Positions 44,611-49,547 of a DNA stretch of 49,547 nucleotides are shown piece after piece; position 1 is the first letter of the stretch, and every line of letters starts with the position of its first letter. The DNA is from Hofstenia miamia (taxonomy: Eukaryota; Xenacoelomorpha; Acoela): contig SCFE01000120.1 of the NCBI GenBank assembly GCA_004352715.1, positions 909,607 to 959,153 of the forward strand, given 5' to 3'. Under the pieces are notes generated by a model that saw only the letters and a list, made by a program, of their open reading frames with translations, was not told the origin of the DNA and did not search any database. The position numbers and the translations under genes were made by a program.

Positions 44611-45355
44611 TAAACTGCCTATGACAATTTAGATAAAATGAACATTGTGTTAGTATTTAAAATATATTTTTTGTTTACAACTTGACCAATAATTTTCTAT
44701 ATTATGTTCTGTGATTTTGTCACTACATGATTGTTTTTGATATTTACTTAAGAGCTTCTTTCCATTACAACAGTATAATTAGAAGAAAATGTTAATTAAA
44801 CGCAATATTTTATTGAAAGTATGGATGTCAATATCAGTTTGGTTTAGATTCCACGAAAACGCTCGAAAATATCTCAAGATGTAACAGATATTCCCGGTAA
44901 TTCTTACTTCAAATATATACATATACATTTTAAATTTACTTTTGTATAATAGAAACTGGAGCTCTCGACTTGGATTTTAAAAAACCATGCATATTATTAT
45001 AGTAGCGCCTTATGAATAAACACATGAAAAATTCTTCTAACCATGACATTGCATATTGACATTTTATCATGCTGAAATTTTATTAATAAACAAACTGCTA
45101 TTGTAAATAAGTAGGATGACATTTGTTTACTTCTAGTTGATAGATTTCATCGTCATTTTGCTTTTTCTAAAATTTTCTTAAAACAAATCGATAAAATTTG
45201 CACCATCTTAAACCTGGATCGAATATCAGAAAATAACAACTAATTTCATGTGGCATCGTATAATTTATTATATTTTGTTATTTTTGTTGTAAATCTCCAT
45301 GAAGGTTGAGTTTTTCACAATATTTATGTATAAAGATATGTATATAGAGTGTGCA

Positions 45356-45655
45356 CAGGGGCGGCGACAGAATAATTCCGACTGTATTAGTTAGTTCACA
45401 AATTATATTTGCTTATGACGCTCGCGCCAACAATTCCAAATTATTTATTCGTAATTATAATTGTAACCTGAAATCCGCGGCCACTATTTGTACGAGGGTA
45501 TATTAACAAATACAGTTGGCCAACCAGCTACGCGAGTTTGAAATAACTAATACCCAGCGGTTTCAGTTAATCCTTCTTAAGTAGAGTTGGCCGCTCGCGG
45601 TTTCAATAGTTGGCCAACCAGTGAAGTGCGTGCAATTTGCATATACGTTCATAGA
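45356..45655. other. GC-richer block with repeated AGTTGGCC words
   Basis: CAGGGGCGGCGACAG at 45356 resembles an hAT terminus, without a visible partner. AGTTGGCC occurs at 45524, 45585 and 45608, twice extended to AGTTGGCCAACCAG, and GCGGTTTCA occurs at 45557 and 45597. CpG is locally common. No ORF is present. Confidence 0.5.
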
Positions 45656-45675
45656 AGATGAAAATTATATATATA

Positions 45676-45927
45676 CAAGGGTGAGTCAAAATGTAATGAT
45701 AATATCTANAAGTAGAAGGAAAACAAGTTTTGTCTTATTTGAAATAGCTATTCATACCCGTGATTTGAACTGAGTTTGAATTTGCTTACACTGCTGTCAG
45801 CCTCTTAAAACCAATTCAAAGTCTAGCGTTTTACGTTATATAAGGTTCAATCAATGGAGAGCATCAAAATTGAAATTCGCAGCAATGTCAAGTTTCTAAC
45901 GAAACTTGGTTGGAAGCCGGCTGACAT
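45676..45927 (+). mobile_element. Mariner-type element, 5' end and transposase N-terminus
   Basis: CAAGGGTGAGTCAAAATG at 45676, preceded by TA, matches the style of mariner terminal repeats. ATG at 45854 opens MESIKIEIRSNVKFLTKLGW, then KPAD, into the gap. This resembles the first helix-turn-helix of mariner transposases, which binds the terminal repeat. The catalytic domain lies in the gap, so activity cannot be judged. Sequence right of the gap (ending at a TAG at 46981) does not look like a mariner C-terminus, and no 3' terminal repeat is visible. Confidence 0.7.
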
Positions 45928-46927
45928 NNNNNNNNNNNNNNNNNNNNNNNNNNNNNNNNNNNNNNNNNNNNNNNNNNNNNNNNNNNNNNNNNNNNNNNNN
46001 NNNNNNNNNNNNNNNNNNNNNNNNNNNNNNNNNNNNNNNNNNNNNNNNNNNNNNNNNNNNNNNNNNNNNNNNNNNNNNNNNNNNNNNNNNNNNNNNNNNN
46101 NNNNNNNNNNNNNNNNNNNNNNNNNNNNNNNNNNNNNNNNNNNNNNNNNNNNNNNNNNNNNNNNNNNNNNNNNNNNNNNNNNNNNNNNNNNNNNNNNNNN
46201 NNNNNNNNNNNNNNNNNNNNNNNNNNNNNNNNNNNNNNNNNNNNNNNNNNNNNNNNNNNNNNNNNNNNNNNNNNNNNNNNNNNNNNNNNNNNNNNNNNNN
46301 NNNNNNNNNNNNNNNNNNNNNNNNNNNNNNNNNNNNNNNNNNNNNNNNNNNNNNNNNNNNNNNNNNNNNNNNNNNNNNNNNNNNNNNNNNNNNNNNNNNN
46401 NNNNNNNNNNNNNNNNNNNNNNNNNNNNNNNNNNNNNNNNNNNNNNNNNNNNNNNNNNNNNNNNNNNNNNNNNNNNNNNNNNNNNNNNNNNNNNNNNNNN
46501 NNNNNNNNNNNNNNNNNNNNNNNNNNNNNNNNNNNNNNNNNNNNNNNNNNNNNNNNNNNNNNNNNNNNNNNNNNNNNNNNNNNNNNNNNNNNNNNNNNNN
46601 NNNNNNNNNNNNNNNNNNNNNNNNNNNNNNNNNNNNNNNNNNNNNNNNNNNNNNNNNNNNNNNNNNNNNNNNNNNNNNNNNNNNNNNNNNNNNNNNNNNN
46701 NNNNNNNNNNNNNNNNNNNNNNNNNNNNNNNNNNNNNNNNNNNNNNNNNNNNNNNNNNNNNNNNNNNNNNNNNNNNNNNNNNNNNNNNNNNNNNNNNNNN
46801 NNNNNNNNNNNNNNNNNNNNNNNNNNNNNNNNNNNNNNNNNNNNNNNNNNNNNNNNNNNNNNNNNNNNNNNNNNNNNNNNNNNNNNNNNNNNNNNNNNNN
46901 NNNNNNNNNNNNNNNNNNNNNNNNNNN
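45928..46927. other. Assembly gap (1000 N)
   Basis: A round length of exactly 1000 suggests an unknown true size. Confidence 1.
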
Positions 46928-47126
46928 GTTTATGATGCAGCAGAACAAAATTCATATTTTAAAAAATATAGTGTAAATGGCTAGCATTTTTGAAGTCTGC
47001 ATATCATAGGTAACCAAGACCCACTTTAAGTACTTGTCAAATGTAAGGTAAAACAAAACATTCAAATAGAAACTAAATGGCAAATAAGTTGTTTAAATAA
47101 AAATTAAAGTCTTCTGGGATTGGCAC

Positions 47127-47296
47127 CATATCTTGATATAAAGTTGTCAACAAATCTATTATTCGCTATATATTTTTACGTTTTGTTAAAAAAATATTCA
47201 CCCCACCCTGATGTACTGGAATTTTAGCTAATGTAATGTTGCACATAGTAATTATATATAAAAAACAAATATAGAAAATGTTATTTAAAAAAAATG
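47127..47296. repeat. Diverged direct repeat, copy 1
   Basis: The stretch starting CATATCTTGATATAAAG matches 48548-48720 with about a dozen differences and small indels. It includes the common core ATTTTAGCTAATGTAATGTT. No coding frame; family unknown. Confidence 0.8.
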
Positions 47297-48547
47297 AAAT
47301 TTAATTTGACTTGCCGTGTAATTCCCAACATGCAAGTGATTTGTCTTCATTATTACCCTTAGTATAGTTGGATACGCTGTTGCAAGTTAAATTCTTGACA
47401 ATGCAAATGTTATAGGATTTGCACCTGAAAAGATTCTTTTCATTGCAAGAGTTTGAATGTGCAATGAAATATAAAATAACTAGCTCGAAATTTTTTATTT
47501 GGAAAACGGATATAGTGTAAGTACCTAAACATATCTGAATAAAACATACCTAATAATGTAAACATACAATGAAAAACATACCTAATATATCTGAATTACA
47601 AATTTAAAATGGCAATCAATATTTAAGTAATTCAAAATAATATATTTCACAACACATCAATTAAAAATCAATAACTATTCATAGATAACAATCCACACAC
47701 AAATTTAATGCATGTAAGAAATCACACAGAAAATAGACTATCCAATTGAAGTTCTCAAACTTACTGCTGAATTAATATTAATATCTAATAATGATGAAGA
47801 ATTAAATTGTCTGCGGACATCCAAATAAATCTAAAGGATCAAAAATAAAATACTGTTAGGTATTCAACGTTATAGAAACTGTCATGTAAATATTTATTTT
47901 CTTTGTGTAGTGAGAGGGAGACATTAAATTTTGACTTTTTTTACTAAAATATTGTATGTTTTTTGTAAGCCTTTAAATGAGATTTATTCAGTATCATTGC
48001 CCTAATACAAATTTAGAGTAAAGCCACTCAGAAGAGATAGTTTGGATGTCTAATGGAGTGCAAAGAAACTTGTGAGTAACTTTGAGACATAGGATGACGT
48101 CTGCCTTTCGAGAAATAGCATAATATAACGACTGTAGCCGTCAAGACAATCAATAGTAATGCTATGGTAACCAATACTATCAAGATCTTTTAATCTACGG
48201 TGAAGCTGAAGTAGTTAATAGAACTTGGGCTAAAAAGTTCTATCAATTGAAAAGTAAAAATTTCACATTAACCAAATCTAATCAAAGCTTCCAAATGTTC
48301 ATATATTGTTGTAGCACGCCAAAGTGATGTTCTTCCTATTTTATTGAATGTTTTATTCTGTAGAATTGTGTTGCAAGCGCTGCTATATTCTACAAACAAT
48401 ATTCTTATCACTGATTTATTCTTCATGTTAATCCCCTCATTAATGTAATGCATTGTATATAACAATGAATCGTTTGTTCCAGTCTTTTTATAAGCAAATT
48501 AATATTTATCGCATGTTTGCTTAATATTTTTGTAAACGTCTACAATA

Positions 48548-48720
48548 CATATCTTGATATAAAGTTGTCAACAAATCTATCATTCGCAATATATTTTTAC
48601 ACGTTTTATTAAAAAAATATTCACCGCACCCTGATGCATTGGAATTTTAGCTAATGTAATGTTGTACATAGTAATTATATATAAAAAACAAATATGGAAA
48701 ATGTTATTATTTAAAAACAA
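48548..48720. repeat. Diverged direct repeat, copy 2
   Basis: Partner of 47127-47296, same orientation, 1421 bp away. The divergence shows an older duplication or two insertions of one dispersed repeat. The region between holds nothing I can support as a gene. Confidence 0.8.
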
Positions 48721-48835
48721 TGCTTTGATTTTTGCAGTCATCATTCGGTTATATACTTATTCCATAATGCTTAAACTTATGATGTTTCAAGTCAATAGGA
48801 TATGAAGTTTCATTAGATCCAAATTTTTGTAGTCA

Positions 48836-48934
48836 CGGGCCCCTTTCAAGCAAAAAAGTTCTGTCCAAATCGCTTCCCGGGCCCGTATCGACTCGTCCCG
48901 GCGCGTCAAATGTCCCGTCCCGTTTCCATCTCTG
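48836..48934 (-). mobile_element. GC-rich terminal fragment of an hAT-like element
   Basis: The minus strand starts CAGAGATGGAAACGGGACGG at 48934 and continues through CGGGACGAGTCG and a CGGGCCCGGG palindrome. CAGAGATGG-type starts followed by GGGAC repeats are known from hAT elements. The other end is absent, so it is a fragment. CpG density is the highest in the window. Confidence 0.4.
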
Positions 48935-49290
48935 GCTATACCCTGTGGCACATAAACCTATTGTGATAAATTTATAGGCAACTGAACATTGAAAATTATT
49001 TAGCACAGCGTGAGTAATAACTAAATAAAATTTTCTCGTTGTCTAGCATTTCTATTCACCTCACTGTTCTTACAAGCAAAGTCATCTATAGTGGCATTTG
49101 GATCTGTGTACTGCGACCCGGAAAATTTTACCTCTCATTACAAGAAATTCTAGCACAAATTGTTGTAGCCCTCTAACCGCAAAACAAAATGACGCAATCA
49201 ATTACATGATAATAAAACATACTTGAAATGAATATTGTTTTCTTTCTTAAAAAGCAATTCTAAACTCGAAATAATGTAGAATTTTTTCGA

Positions 49291-49360
49291 GCGCAGGTGG
49301 TGTTGTGGTAGCATAGCAGCCTTCCAAGCTGTTGATCCGGGTTCGACTCTGACTTGCGCA
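49291..49360 (+). tRNA. tRNA-Gly (anticodon TCC)
   Basis: A 7-bp acceptor stem (GCGCAGG with CTTGCGC, one G-U pair), a D arm with GTGGTA, an anticodon stem GCAGC/GCTGT around the loop CTTCCAA (anticodon TCC at 49323-49325), and GGTTCGACTC as B box give a recognisable eukaryotic tRNA-Gly. A run of seven T from 49362 would stop RNA polymerase III. The T stem is weaker than usual (CCGGG against TCTGA), so the copy may be degenerating or be the head of a SINE. CCA is not encoded, as expected. Confidence 0.8.
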
Positions 49361-49410
49361 ATTTTTTTATTTTTTCATTTTGTCTTGCATGGTATTTTTA
49401 ATTCAAATTA

Positions 49411-49446
<36 letters not shown>

Positions 49447-49547
49447 CTATATCAAATTTAATATATATTTTGAAAAATATAATTTAAATGCGTCTATTAC
49501 ACACATTGCCAGAAAAAATTTGTCTTGATCCTCTTCAATATTATATA

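Noticed and set aside
46928-46983. Frame VYDAAEQNSYFKKYS as the C-terminus of the mariner transposase
   Set aside because: It does not resemble the usual mariner C-terminus and its phase across a 1000-N gap is unknowable.

Overview
This window is AT-rich DNA from an invertebrate animal genome. Genes are split by introns, there is no operon structure, and the sequence carries many animal-type transposons and (AT)n microsatellites. No base or codon feature allows a species call. It is mostly a transposon graveyard: one probable host coding exon, one tRNA gene, one tRNA-like sequence, and a short coding-like sequence present in two broken copies are the only candidates for host genes.

Layout. 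1-5890: non-coding, with two copies of an 842-bp repeat, a 175-bp hAT MITE with a perfect 8-bp target duplication, a piggyBac-type MITE flanked by TTAA, and a strong hairpin. 5892-16836: a 10.9-kb Ty3/gypsy LTR retrotransposon inserted in an (AT)n tract. It has LTRs, a PBS, coiled-coil and zinc-knuckle gag, protease, RT, RNase H, integrase, a four-copy repeat block, and a 3.6-kb post-pol region with an unrecognised third reading frame. It is dead, and most of its lesions look like decay of methylated CpG. 16937-17600: gag remnant of a second retroelement. 19703-20666 (minus): a well-bounded Ser-rich exon carrying a PAM2w-like motif, possibly a LARP4-type protein. 22534-24660: pieces of at least two or three non-LTR retrotransposons. 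26346-29133: a DNA transposon with 282-bp terminal inverted repeats, CACGGTG ends and a 4-bp AGAA duplication, best called Chapaev-like (CMC), with its transposase on the minus strand interrupted by a gap. 35600-39983: two broken piggyBac transposase copies separated by three modules built from private repeated words. 41410-42780 (minus): two diverged copies of an unknown coding sequence. 44066-44610: hAT element with near-perfect 8-bp duplications. 45676 onward: 5' end of a mariner element running into a 1000-base gap. 49291-49360: tRNA-Gly(TCC).

Assembly state. Gaps lie at 17628-17912, 21856-22533, 27611-28395, 40427-40438 and 45928-46927, with single Ns at 4650, 37320 and 45709. Several gaps abut near-identical duplications, so some repeats may be unmerged contig ends. 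The genes do not form a joint pathway; the coherent systems here are the individual mobile elements.
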